DNA of 56,658 nt from Dehalococcoides sp. JdFR-56 (lineage in GTDB: Bacteria > Chloroflexota > Dehalococcoidia > Dehalococcoidales > RBG-16-60-22): positions 1 through 56,658 of the forward strand of contig MTNR01000001.1 in NCBI GenBank assembly GCA_002011495.1, written 5' to 3'. The translations under genes and the position numbers were made by a program. This document shows, one piece after another, positions 35,216 to 42,884 of this stretch (position 1 is the first letter of the stretch; every line of letters begins with the position of its first letter). The notes beneath the pieces were generated by a model. The model did no database searches. It worked only from the letters and a program-made list of their open reading frames with translations, and had not been told where the DNA came from.

Positions 35216-35629
35216 ATGAGTTGCACTACTACGCTAAAGAACAAAGGGCTGAAACTCACCCCACAGCGAAGGCTTATTCTAAACATCATCCACGAGTCCG
35301 GCGGCCACCTCACCGCTGAAGAAATCCTTGACTACGTCCATGCCCGGGTGCCCGGGGTAAATAAATCAACCGTCTACCGTACCCTGGAGCTTCTCGAGGA
35401 GCTGGGTTGCGTGTACAAGAGCGAGCTCGGGGATAGATTCATCTACCACCACGCTGAGGAGGGGCACCACCATCATCTGGTGTGCCGCGCCTGCGGCAAG
35501 AGCATTGACTGCGATGAGGACGTCTTTCTCCCGGTGGAGAGAGCACTCGATAAGAAATATGGCTTTCAAGCCCACTTCAAGCACATGGTGATGAGCGGCC
35601 TCTGCGCCGAGTGCCGGGACAAAGGCTAG
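35216..35629 (+). CDS. Fur-family metal-dependent repressor, probably nickel-responsive (Nur-like)
   Basis: 137-residue winged-helix repressor. The DNA-binding helix is STVYRTLELLEELG (near 45-58), the metal-rich segment is HHAEEGHHHHLVCRACG, and a second CxxC (CAEC) lies at the C-terminus for structural zinc. I take ATG 35216; TTG 35195 would start within the -10 box. The metal is not readable from sequence alone, but the operator type and the nickel transport and LarEBC genes downstream point to nickel. It may also control those genes. Confidence 0.85.
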   Translation: MSCTTTLKNKGLKLTPQRRLILNIIHESGGHLTAEEILDYVHARVPGVNKSTVYRTLELLEELGCVYKSELGDRFIYHHAEEGHHHHLVCRACGKSIDCDEDVFLPVERALDKKYGFQAHFKHMVMSGLCAECRDKG

Positions 35630-35632
35630 TAA

Positions 35633-35651
35633 CTTTAAAAAATTTTTAAAG
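35633..35651 (+). repeat. AT-rich palindrome after the Fur gene
   Basis: CTTTAAAAA-A-TTTTTAAAG, a perfect 9+1+9 inverted repeat beginning 4 bp after the fur stop. As RNA it is a weak stem; as DNA it could be a regulator site. Confidence 0.45.
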
Positions 35652-35653
35652 AG

Positions 35654-35717
35654 CCAGGCAATTGGTTTAGCCGCGGTCATGATGTCTATCCCCCGTTCGG
35701 TAAAAACCATCGCCTGG
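35654..35717 (+). promoter_or_regulatory. Three-tier hairpin in the leader of the nickel transporter operon
   Basis: CCAGGC/GCCTGG (35654-35659, 35712-35717), TGGTTT/AAACCA (35663-35668, 35704-35709) and CCG/CGG (35671-35673, 35698-35700) nest with small asymmetric internal loops. It ends just before the ribosome site AAGGAGG, so it could gate translation of cbiM. It is not the four-way junction of the NiCo riboswitch. Confidence 0.5.
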
Positions 35718-35739
35718 AATGGAAAAGGAGGGATGAGCT

Positions 35740-36378
35740 ATGCATATCCCCGATGGCTTTCTGAACATGGCCACTGTGGCGAGCACCTACACCATATCGG
35801 TGGGTGGGGTGGCCAACGCGGTGAGGATAGCCAATAAGAAACTGGGGGAAAAGCAGGTGCCCATGATGGGAGTTTTGGCCGCCTTCATCTTTGCTGCCCA
35901 GATGCTCAATTTCCCGGTAGCCGGGGGCACCTCCGGGCACCTCATCGGCGCGGCGCTGGCAGCTATTTTGCTCGGGCCATGGGCAGCGGTGATCATAATG
36001 AGTGCGGTGCTCATCGCCCAGAGCCTCATCTTTCAGGATGGCGGCCTCCTCGCCCTGGGAGCCAATATCTTCAATATGGCCATCATCGCCAGCTTCAGCG
36101 CCTATTATATCTACCGCCTAGCCCAGTCACTCCTTGGCGATAGCGGCAAGGGGCAGCTCATCGGCGTTTTCGCGGCTAGCTGGGGCTCGGTGTTACTTGC
36201 CTCCATCGCCTGTGCCGTGGAGCTGGCCATCTCAGGGGCGTCACCCTGGGGGGTGGTTCTGCCCGCCATGGCTGGCGTCCACGCCCTTATTGGTATCGGT
36301 GAAGGGCTTATCACCTCAGCCGTGGTCAGCCTGGTGCTGGCCACCAGAGCTGACCTCATGCGCCTGCAAAAAATCTAG
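35740..36378 (+). CDS. cbiM: CbiM/NikM-type ECF transporter substrate-binding membrane component
   Basis: 212-residue S-component for nickel or cobalt import. The mature N-terminus MHIPDGFL places His2 for metal chelation, the hallmark of CbiM/NikM, and HLIGAALA and the GANIFNMA stretch are conserved. Seven hydrophobic segments. ATG 35740 has AAAGGAGG upstream. The CbiN-like, CbiQ and CbiO genes follow. The larEBC neighbours favour nickel. Confidence 0.94.
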   Translation: MHIPDGFLNMATVASTYTISVGGVANAVRIANKKLGEKQVPMMGVLAAFIFAAQMLNFPVAGGTSGHLIGAALAAILLGPWAAVIIMSAVLIAQSLIFQDGGLLALGANIFNMAIIASFSAYYIYRLAQSLLGDSGKGQLIGVFAASWGSVLLASIACAVELAISGASPWGVVLPAMAGVHALIGIGEGLITSAVVSLVLATRADLMRLQKI

Positions 36379-36396
36379 CCGTTTGGGAGGACACAG

Positions 36397-36690
36397 ATGA
36401 GCAAGAAATGGTGGATAATCGCGCTAGTTATCTCTCTGGCGCTGGCCACCATATCGCCCTTGGCCTCGTCAGCGCCCGATGGGCTGGAAAGGGTGGCCGA
36501 GGATAATGGCTTCCTTAGCCTGGCATTGGAAGCGCCATTTGAGATTGTGGCTGATTACGTCTTTCCGGGGATAGCCAATGAGGCGCTGGCCACCATAATC
36601 GCCGGCTGGCTGGGCACCATCCTTTTGTTTATCGCCGTATACGGTCTTGCTTGGTTAATCAAATCAAGAAGAAGGACAACTACTGTCTAG
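36397..36690 (+). CDS. PDGLE-domain (CbiN/NikN-like) transporter subunit
   Basis: 97-residue membrane protein with an N-terminal hydrophobic helix, the PDGLERVAEDNGF motif outside the membrane (residues 28-40) and a second helix at about 65-88. Such subunits (NikN/CbiN role) activate CbiM/NikM. It lies between cbiM and cbiQ. Confidence 0.9.
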   Translation: MSKKWWIIALVISLALATISPLASSAPDGLERVAEDNGFLSLALEAPFEIVADYVFPGIANEALATIIAGWLGTILLFIAVYGLAWLIKSRRRTTTV

Positions 36691-36719
36691 TCAGATACCA
36701 AGTCCCATAGGTGTAATGA

Positions 36720-37493
36720 ATGAGGCACAGTTTCCTCGACCAGTATAGCGACCGGGATAGCCTGATACACCGGCTTGACCCCCGCACCAAGCTGGTGAGC
36801 ACCTTTCTCTTCATAACCGCGGTGGCGCTGACGCCACCTGACGGATGGGTGTCTTACGCCCTGTACTCGGCCATCTTGGCCATCTGGCTAATGCTATCCC
36901 GTGTGCCCCTCGGCTACGTTCTCAAGCGCTCCCTGGTGGTCCTCCCCTTCGTGGTGCTGATCGCCATATTCATCCCCTTTTTCCGGGAGGGAGAAATAGC
37001 CGGTAGCTACAATCTGTGGCTGTGGCAAGTGTCAGTTACCCACAGCGGGATTATCATCCTGCGCAATATCCTGATTCGGGCCTGGCTCTCCGTCCTCAGC
37101 CTGATTCTGCTCACCTCAACCACCAAGCTGCCTGACCTTCTGAGGGGGCTGGAGCAACTGCACATGCCCCGGGTAATGGTCATGGTGCTCTCCTTCATGT
37201 ATCGGTATATCTTTGTGCTGGTGGATGAAGTGATGCGGATGAAGCAGGCCAGGGACAGCCGCAACTTCGGTGGCCGGCGCTGGTGGCAGATACGGACGGT
37301 GGGCAATATGATCGGCACCCTCTTCATCCGTGCCTATGAGCGCGGGGAAAGGGTTTACGCCGCCATGATGGCCAGAGGCTTTGACGGCCAAAGCCGGACG
37401 CTGAAGCGCCTGGAATTCAAGCCGGCGGATGCCTACTTTGGGCTGAGCCTCGGGACGCTGGTCATCTGGGGCAACCTCATCAACCTAATTTAG
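36720..37493 (+). CDS. cbiQ: CbiQ/NikQ-type ECF transporter T-component
   Basis: 257-residue transmembrane scaffold that links CbiM to the ATPase. N-terminal HRLDPRTKLVSTFLF is the family signature, and the coupling helices carry the ARDSRNFGG and MMARGFDGQSR motifs (conserved Ala-Arg-Gly). Five to six hydrophobic segments. Ends 16 bp before cbiO. Confidence 0.94.
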   Translation: MRHSFLDQYSDRDSLIHRLDPRTKLVSTFLFITAVALTPPDGWVSYALYSAILAIWLMLSRVPLGYVLKRSLVVLPFVVLIAIFIPFFREGEIAGSYNLWLWQVSVTHSGIIILRNILIRAWLSVLSLILLTSTTKLPDLLRGLEQLHMPRVMVMVLSFMYRYIFVLVDEVMRMKQARDSRNFGGRRWWQIRTVGNMIGTLFIRAYERGERVYAAMMARGFDGQSRTLKRLEFKPADAYFGLSLGTLVIWGNLINLI

Positions 37494-37509
37494 CTAGCCA
37501 AACAAGATT

Positions 37510-38232
37510 ATGGACGACGCCATCAGAATAGAAAAACTCTCCTTCAGCTACCCCGATGGCCACCAGGCCCTTGCCGGGGTCAGCCTGGTCATTGGCCGGG
37601 GGGAATCAGTGGGCATCGCCGGCCCCAACGGGGCGGGGAAGTCCACCCTGCTGCTTCACCTAAACGGCATACTGCGCTCAGATGATGGGGCGGTCAAGGT
37701 CTTGGGGCAGCCCGTGGATGATAAGAACCTGAGGTGGATAAGAAGCAAGGTGGGGCTGGTATTCCAAGACCCGGATGACCAGCTATTCTCGCCGACCGTT
37801 TTTGATGATGTCGCCTTTGGCCCCATCAACATGGGCTATACCGCATCTGAGGTCAAAGAGGCAGTAGCCAGGGCTCTGGACTGGGTTGGCATGAAGGGCT
37901 GTGAGGAGCGCTCTTGCCACCACCTCAGCTTTGGTGAGAAGAAGCGGGTTTCCCTGGCCACCGTCCTGGCCATGGACCCCGAGATACTGGTGCTGGATGA
38001 GCCTACCAGCAACCTTGACCCCGCCGGCAAGTGGGCCCTGATCAGCCTGCTCAAAAAACTGGCCGTGACCAAGATAGTCGCCACCCATGACCTTGAGATG
38101 ATGCAGGCTCTCTGCCAGCGCATCGTCCTCCTGGACCAGGGGCAGGTGGTGGCTGAAGGCCCTGCGGAGAAGATTCTGGCGGATAAGGATTTGCTCGCTG
38201 CCCACGGGCTGCTCTCCGCCGAGCCAGTCTAA
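37510..38232 (+). CDS. cbiO: CbiO/NikO-type ECF transporter ATP-binding protein
   Basis: 240-residue ABC ATPase that powers the ECF importer. Walker A GPNGAGKST (near 38), Q-loop FQDPDDQLFSPTV, signature LSFGEKKRVSLA and Walker B LVLDEPTSNLD followed by the switch histidine ATHD. Last gene of the transporter operon; larE follows after 180 bp with its own promoter. Confidence 0.95.
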   Translation: MDDAIRIEKLSFSYPDGHQALAGVSLVIGRGESVGIAGPNGAGKSTLLLHLNGILRSDDGAVKVLGQPVDDKNLRWIRSKVGLVFQDPDDQLFSPTVFDDVAFGPINMGYTASEVKEAVARALDWVGMKGCEERSCHHLSFGEKKRVSLATVLAMDPEILVLDEPTSNLDPAGKWALISLLKKLAVTKIVATHDLEMMQALCQRIVLLDQGQVVAEGPAEKILADKDLLAAHGLLSAEPV

Positions 38233-38341
38233 CCAACCCCTAGCTAGACCCCTTCACCACAAAAGATACCTCACTTCCTCTCTTCATTTGATTTCCTCCG
38301 CAGCGAGAACCGCTCCAAGGTCGCCTGCGCTTTTGCAGAAA

Positions 38342-38350
38342 TGGTATAAT
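38342..38350 (+). promoter_or_regulatory. Extended -10 promoter before larE
   Basis: TGGTATAAT, an extended -10 element 65 bp before larE, with no clear -35. It suggests lar genes can be transcribed apart from the transporter. Confidence 0.5.
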
Positions 38351-38414
38351 TAAGCGCAAAGCAAAGGCCGCTCTCAAGTAAGCCAAACTGTTTATTATTT
38401 TGGAGGTGATTTGG

Positions 38415-39266
38415 GTGAAGAGGTCAGCTCATCTGGCAGAAGGCGCTGATAGCACGCTTTCGGCAAAACTGGAGGCCTTAAAGGGCCTGCTTTCTGAGAT
38501 GGGGAGCGTGCTCATCGCCTATTCTGGCGGGATGGACAGCACCTTTCTGCTCAAAATAGCCTCCAGCGTGCTCGGAGACAAGGTGATGGCGGTAACCGCC
38601 AGCTCAGAAACCTACCCCTCAAGGGAGATGGAGGAAGCCAAGCGTAATGCCCAGATGCTTGGGGTAAGACACCTGGTCATCCATACCTGCGAGCTGGAGG
38701 ATGCCAACTTCACCTCCAACCCCCCGGAGAGATGTTATTACTGCAAGAAAGAGCTGTTCTCCAAGCTGGTGGAACTGGCCCGGCAATATGACCTAAACTA
38801 TGTGGCTGATGGCTCAAACTATGATGACTTGAACGATTTTCGCCCAGGGATGAAGGCAGCCGCCCAGTTTGGCGTGAGGAGCCCGTTAAAGGAGGCCAAG
38901 CTCACCAAAGAGGATATCAGAAGGCTCTCCCGGGAGATGAATCTGCCCACTTGGGATAAACCACCCCAGCCTTGTCTCTCAAGCCGGTTTCCCTACGGCG
39001 CCCCCATCACCAAGGAGAAGCTCTCCCGGGTTGAGCTCGCCGAGGAGTTTTTGATGAGCTTCGGCATCAGGCAGCTGAGGGTGAGAGACCATGGTGACAT
39101 CGCCAGAATAGAGGTTCCCAGGGAGGACATGCCCCTGCTTCTCGATGAGAAAGCGGCCAGGAAAATCGTGGAGCGGTTCAAGGCCCTGGGCTACAACTAC
39201 ATCACGCTGGATATCCAGGGCTACCGCATGGGCAGCATGAACGAGCCACTAAAGAGGGGGAGTTAG
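38415..39266 (+). CDS. larE: LarE, ATP-dependent sacrificial sulfur transferase
   Basis: Installs sulfur into the nickel-pincer nucleotide precursor, in the known family by giving up the sulfur of its own cysteine. The PP-loop SGGMDSTFL lies near residue 38. C187 in PQPCLSSRFPYG is at the position of the sacrificial cysteine of the Lactiplantibacillus enzyme. 283 residues, normal length. Start GTG 38415 is fixed by a full GGAGGTGAT ribosome site. First of larEBC. Confidence 0.93.
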   Translation: MKRSAHLAEGADSTLSAKLEALKGLLSEMGSVLIAYSGGMDSTFLLKIASSVLGDKVMAVTASSETYPSREMEEAKRNAQMLGVRHLVIHTCELEDANFTSNPPERCYYCKKELFSKLVELARQYDLNYVADGSNYDDLNDFRPGMKAAAQFGVRSPLKEAKLTKEDIRRLSREMNLPTWDKPPQPCLSSRFPYGAPITKEKLSRVELAEEFLMSFGIRQLRVRDHGDIARIEVPREDMPLLLDEKAARKIVERFKALGYNYITLDIQGYRMGSMNEPLKRGS

Positions 39267-39268
39267 CC

Positions 39269-40027
39269 TTGGACAGGGAGAAGATAACCGAGCTTCTGGA
39301 AAAGGTGAGAGAGGGGAAAATCGAGGTCACCGAGGCATTAGGCATGCTGAAATCCCTCCCCTACGAGGATCTTGGCTTTGCCAAGATAGATACCCACCGG
39401 GATCTAAGGAAAGGCTTCCCTGAAGTGATTCTGTGCCGGGGGAAAACCCCGGAGCAGGTGGCCAAAATCATGGAGAGGCTGGCTATGGGCAACAAGTTCG
39501 TCATGGCCACCAAAGCAAGCCAGGACGTTTATCAGGCGGTGAAAAAGGTAAGGCCAGATGCCGTCTACCATGAAATGGCGAAGATAGTAGTCGTCGGCAG
39601 GAAAGAGCGGGAGATGGCGACCAGAACCATCCTGGTGGTCAGCGCCGGAACCGCTGACCTGCCCATCGCCGAAGAGGCCGCGGTCACCGCCGAGGCCATG
39701 GGCAACGCGGTGGAGCGGCTCTATGACGTCGGTGTGGCCGGAGTCCACCGCTTCTTTGACCACAAAGAGAAGCTGTTTGGGGCCAATGTCATCATCGTTG
39801 TCGCTGGGATGGAAGGAGCCCTAGCCAGCATCGTGGGCGGGCTGGTGGATAGACCGGTGATCGCCGTCCCCACCAGCGCCGGCTATGGGGCCAGCTTTGA
39901 GGGGCTGGCGGCGCTGCTGACCATGCTCAACTGCTGCGCACCGGGCGTGGTGGTGGTGAACATAGATAACGGCTTTGGGGCCGGATACTTTGCCAGCATC
40001 ATCAACCAGATGGGCGCGGAGAGATGA
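39269..40027 (+). CDS. larB: LarB, nicotinate-dinucleotide carboxylase/hydrolase
   Basis: Carboxylates and hydrolyses NaAD to make pyridinium-3,5-biscarboxylate mononucleotide, the first step of the nickel-pincer cofactor. The C-terminal half is PurE-like (VSAGTADLPIAEEAAVTAE and PTSAGYGASFEG). 252 residues; the TTG start at 39269 is 2 bp after the larE stop. The stop overlaps larC by ATGA. Confidence 0.94.
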   Translation: MDREKITELLEKVREGKIEVTEALGMLKSLPYEDLGFAKIDTHRDLRKGFPEVILCRGKTPEQVAKIMERLAMGNKFVMATKASQDVYQAVKKVRPDAVYHEMAKIVVVGRKEREMATRTILVVSAGTADLPIAEEAAVTAEAMGNAVERLYDVGVAGVHRFFDHKEKLFGANVIIVVAGMEGALASIVGGLVDRPVIAVPTSAGYGASFEGLAALLTMLNCCAPGVVVVNIDNGFGAGYFASIINQMGAER

Positions 40028-41211
40028 AGATAGCCTACTTTGACTGCTTTTCCGGCGTCAGCGGCGATATGATTTTGGGCGCCCTGATTGATGCCGGGCT
40101 GGAACTGCGGGAGCTTGAAGCGGAACTAGATAAACTGAAGCTCTCCGGATACAAGCTCAGCGCGGAGAAAGTAATAAGAGCGGGTATCTCTGGCACCAAG
40201 TTCAGCATGGAGATAACTGAGCAGAGCGGGGAGAGGAGATTAAAGGATATCACCCAACTCATTGACCAGAGCAGCCTGGACAGCGATATCAAAACCTTAG
40301 GCAAGAGGGTATTCCAGGAGCTGGCCACGGTTGAGGCGGAAATCCACGGCAAAGACGCTGCCGAAATACACTTCCATGAAGCCGGGGGGCTTGATTCCAT
40401 CATAGACGTGATTGGTTCCCTGGTCGCCATAAAGAAGCTCGGCATTGAGGCAGTTTACGTATCCAAGATTCACCTCGGCACCGGCTTTGTTCAGTGCCGG
40501 CACGGGATGCTTCCCGTCCCAGCCCCGGCCACATTGGCTCTGCTCAAAGGGGTACCAATCCGCTCCCAAGGTATAGAGGCGGAGCTGGCTACCCCAACTG
40601 GCGTCTCGCTCCTCAGGACCCTAGCCCGGAGCTTTGGCACTATGCCGGAGATGCGGCTGGAGAAGGTGGGCTACGGCGCCGGGAGCCGGGAGCTGGAGAT
40701 ACCAAACCTATTGAGAGTGTACATTGGCGAAGCCGACGAGGGAGAATATGAACGGGACGAGGTTATCCTCATGGAAACGAACCTGGACGACACCAGCCCA
40801 GAGCTGCTGGCCCACGCCTCGGAAGTGCTCCTGAAACAAGGGGCGCTTGACGTCTTCATGACGCCCATCTTCATGAAGAAGAACCGTCCCGGAACCATGC
40901 TCAGCGTTCTGACGACGCCGGATAAGCTTGATATGCTCCTTGCTACCATCTTCAACGAGATAGCCACCCTAGGCGTCCGCCTGCACCATCTGGAAAGGAG
41001 AAAACTCTCCCGCGAAGTCATCTCCGTAGAGACCAGATTCGGGGAGATAAAGGTGAAGATAGGTAGACTGGAGAACAAGGTCAAAGCCATCTCCCCCGAA
41101 TACGAGAGCTGCCGGGAAATCGCGCTGAAATTGGGAATCCCCCTAAAAGAGGTCTACGACGAAGCCAAAGAGATGGCTAGAAAAGCGCTATCCGGGGAAA
41201 AGAGTACCTAA
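40024..41211 (+). CDS. larC: LarC, nickel insertion cyclometallase (single ORF)
   Basis: CTP-dependent insertion of nickel into the pincer nucleotide. 395 residues with the N-terminal DCFSGVSGDMILGALIDAGL, EIHFHEAGGLDSIIDVIG and C-terminal TNLDDTSPE. In L. plantarum larC is split into larC1 and larC2 and joined by a programmed frameshift; here the frame is continuous. ATGA overlap with larB shows translational coupling. Confidence 0.95.
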   Translation: MKIAYFDCFSGVSGDMILGALIDAGLELRELEAELDKLKLSGYKLSAEKVIRAGISGTKFSMEITEQSGERRLKDITQLIDQSSLDSDIKTLGKRVFQELATVEAEIHGKDAAEIHFHEAGGLDSIIDVIGSLVAIKKLGIEAVYVSKIHLGTGFVQCRHGMLPVPAPATLALLKGVPIRSQGIEAELATPTGVSLLRTLARSFGTMPEMRLEKVGYGAGSRELEIPNLLRVYIGEADEGEYERDEVILMETNLDDTSPELLAHASEVLLKQGALDVFMTPIFMKKNRPGTMLSVLTTPDKLDMLLATIFNEIATLGVRLHHLERRKLSREVISVETRFGEIKVKIGRLENKVKAISPEYESCREIALKLGIPLKEVYDEAKEMARKALSGEKST

Positions 41212-41263
41212 AATATTATAAATTCCTGAGGCCTTCCCGCTCTCCGGCACTACTTCTCCAGTG

Positions 41264-42201
41264 TTAAGTGCGCTTACCCAGGCGACGACCAAACGCCTGG
41301 TATTCATCCCACATCTGCTGGGGGAGCCTATCGCCAAACTTGGTGAAGAACTCCCCAATCCCTTTGAGCTCCTCGACCCAATCATCCGCGGAAACCTCAA
41401 GCAGCCGGCGCATGGCTTCAGAGGGAAGGTCTAGGCCATCCAAATCAAGCGCCTGAGGGGTGGGCACATAGCCGATGGGTGTCTCTTTAGCCTCAGCCTC
41501 GCCCGCGCAGCGCCGCATTATCCAGTCCAGCACCCGCAGATTCTCGCCAAACCCGGGCCAGAGAAAGCGGCCCTGCTCATCGGTGCGGAACCAGTTAACA
41601 TGAAATATCTTGTGGGTGGTTTGGCCAGGCGCTTGCCCACCTCAAGCCAGTGGCCAAAGTAATCAGCCATGTTGTAACCGCAGAACGGCAGCATGGCCAT
41701 GGGGTCACGCCGCACCTCCCCCAGCTTACCGTACTGGGCCGCGGTGCGTCCGAGGCCATGGTGGCAGCAACCATGTTGAGCACCACGTAAATGCTATCGG
41801 TGAGCTCAACGCCGATCTTGCTGAAAGGTGAGCCAACCGGCCCCATGGAGAAGGGGATGGCGTATATGGTGCGCCCCCGCATGGCACCTTTGAAATAGCA
41901 CCAGCTTTGGCGTAGGCCTCCTCTGGGCTCATCCAGTTATTAGTGGGGCCAGCGTCTTCCTTCTTACGCGTGCAGATATAGTTAGATGCTCGGTGCGGGC
42001 CACGTCATTGATTGCGGTACGATGGTAGACACACCTGGGAAGCTTCTCCTGATTGAGTTGGATGAGCTCCCCAGTGGCAAAAGCTTCCTTCTCCAGGCGC
42101 TCCCGCTCCGCTTCTGAGCCATCGCACCAGTAAATGTCATCGGGCTGACATAGTTCGGCACACTCCTCAACCCACCTCTTCAGGACGGCATGATTTGTCA
42201 C
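41264..42201 (-). pseudogene. pckG: Decayed GTP-dependent phosphoenolpyruvate carboxykinase
   Basis: Remnant of a ~600-codon gene in 938 bp. N-terminal piece (start 42201) reads HAVLKRWVEECAELCQPDDI; then come [51 protein letters not shown] and the C-terminal RVLDWIMRR, each in a different frame. Four single-base losses are inferred near 41983, 41893, 41746 and 41607. A fusion of YVVLNM to VAATMAS near 41775 shows an internal deletion of about 260 codons that removed the P-loop FPSACGKTN and the GTP site, so the product cannot work. Very clear relic; assembly error is possible for the frameshifts, less so for the deletion. Confidence 0.93.
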
Positions 42202-42415
42202 CGCTGGCCCTTCTCCCTAGTAAAGTATAGTGCCCTAATAAAATTGAAGGGAAGTTTGCCCCTTCGCGAATTTCTGCTTTCCCAGGAAGCAGAAAACTGG
42301 AAATCCTCAACCGTCTGCAACTGTTTCGGTGCCTGTTTTGACAACACTCTAGTTAATCGTGAGATATTTGTCAACTTCTTACCACTTTGGGGGCTATTAA
42401 ACTCTAATCCCTTAA

Positions 42416-42424
42416 TGATATAAT
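42416..42424 (+). promoter_or_regulatory. Extended -10 promoter before the DUF5808-like gene
   Basis: TG-A-TATAAT with no good -35. The predicted start, near 42431, is at the foot of the hairpin ACGAGCC-TGC-GGCTCGT (42436-42452). Confidence 0.55.
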
Positions 42425-42435
42425 TTAAAATGAAG

Positions 42436-42452
42436 ACGAGCCTGCGGCTCGT
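42436..42452 (+). other. 5'-end hairpin of the 42497 transcript
   Basis: Perfect 7-bp stem ACGAGCC/GGCTCGT with a 3-nt loop, right at the predicted 5' end of the mRNA; such a hairpin can protect the transcript from decay. Confidence 0.5.
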
Positions 42453-42496
42453 GAATATGAGGGGGATAAATAGCAGGAGGAAATAGAGGAGCTATC

Positions 42497-42853
42497 ATGA
42501 GCACGAAATGGTTCGCCAGACTAGTTCAGGCAGCTGCCATCACCCTCACCCTGGTCGCCATCTGCCAGGAACTTGAGAAGCCCAAGGAGGAGCGGAAGTG
42601 GCATGGGACAGTCGCCGGCTTCATCCCCTATGACTTCCGGCGCCCCACCCTGGAGAAGTTCAGAGACGCCTACTGGAATCCCTACGAGAGCCGAATTTTC
42701 ACCCCTGAGGTATTTGGCCTGGGCTGGGCCATCAATTTCTACGCCCTGCTGGAAAGGCTGAAGCTGATCGGGCAAAGCATCTCCGAGGAGGATTTCCTCA
42801 TGCCCGGCGAGCACATGCGAGAAGTGCTCACCCACGCCCTGGAGGCGGAATAA
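42497..42853 (+). CDS. DUF5808-like hypothetical protein
   Basis: 118-residue protein with an N-terminal hydrophobic segment (about 8-24), then WHGTVAGFIPYDFRRPTLEK and TPEVFGLGWAINFYALLERL, which recalls the DUF5808 pattern (a W-rich GW-x-NF core). Function unknown. GAGGAG and AGGAGG lie before ATG 42497. The QueG-like gene follows 31 bp later, so the two probably share a transcript. Confidence 0.6.
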   Translation: MSTKWFARLVQAAAITLTLVAICQELEKPKEERKWHGTVAGFIPYDFRRPTLEKFRDAYWNPYESRIFTPEVFGLGWAINFYALLERLKLIGQSISEEDFLMPGEHMREVLTHALEAE

Positions 42854-42884
42854 ACTGGGAAAGAAGCCCAGAAAGGAGAAAGCT

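Larger units (their letters stand above)
42202..42496. other. Spacer with divergent promoter signals
   Basis: AT-rich region upstream of the pseudogene and the 42497 gene. It has TTGACAA and TTGTCAA facing each other near 42336-42378, an extended -10 TGATATAAT (42416-42424) and a hairpin just after it. No protein gene seen. Confidence 0.5.

Noticed and set aside
35654-35717. Known NiCo riboswitch
   Set aside because: The known class is a four-helix junction with conserved internal loops; here there is one long nested hairpin.
41264-42201. Several small separate genes
   Set aside because: The short frames join into one PEP carboxykinase when single-base shifts are allowed, so they are pieces of a pseudogene.
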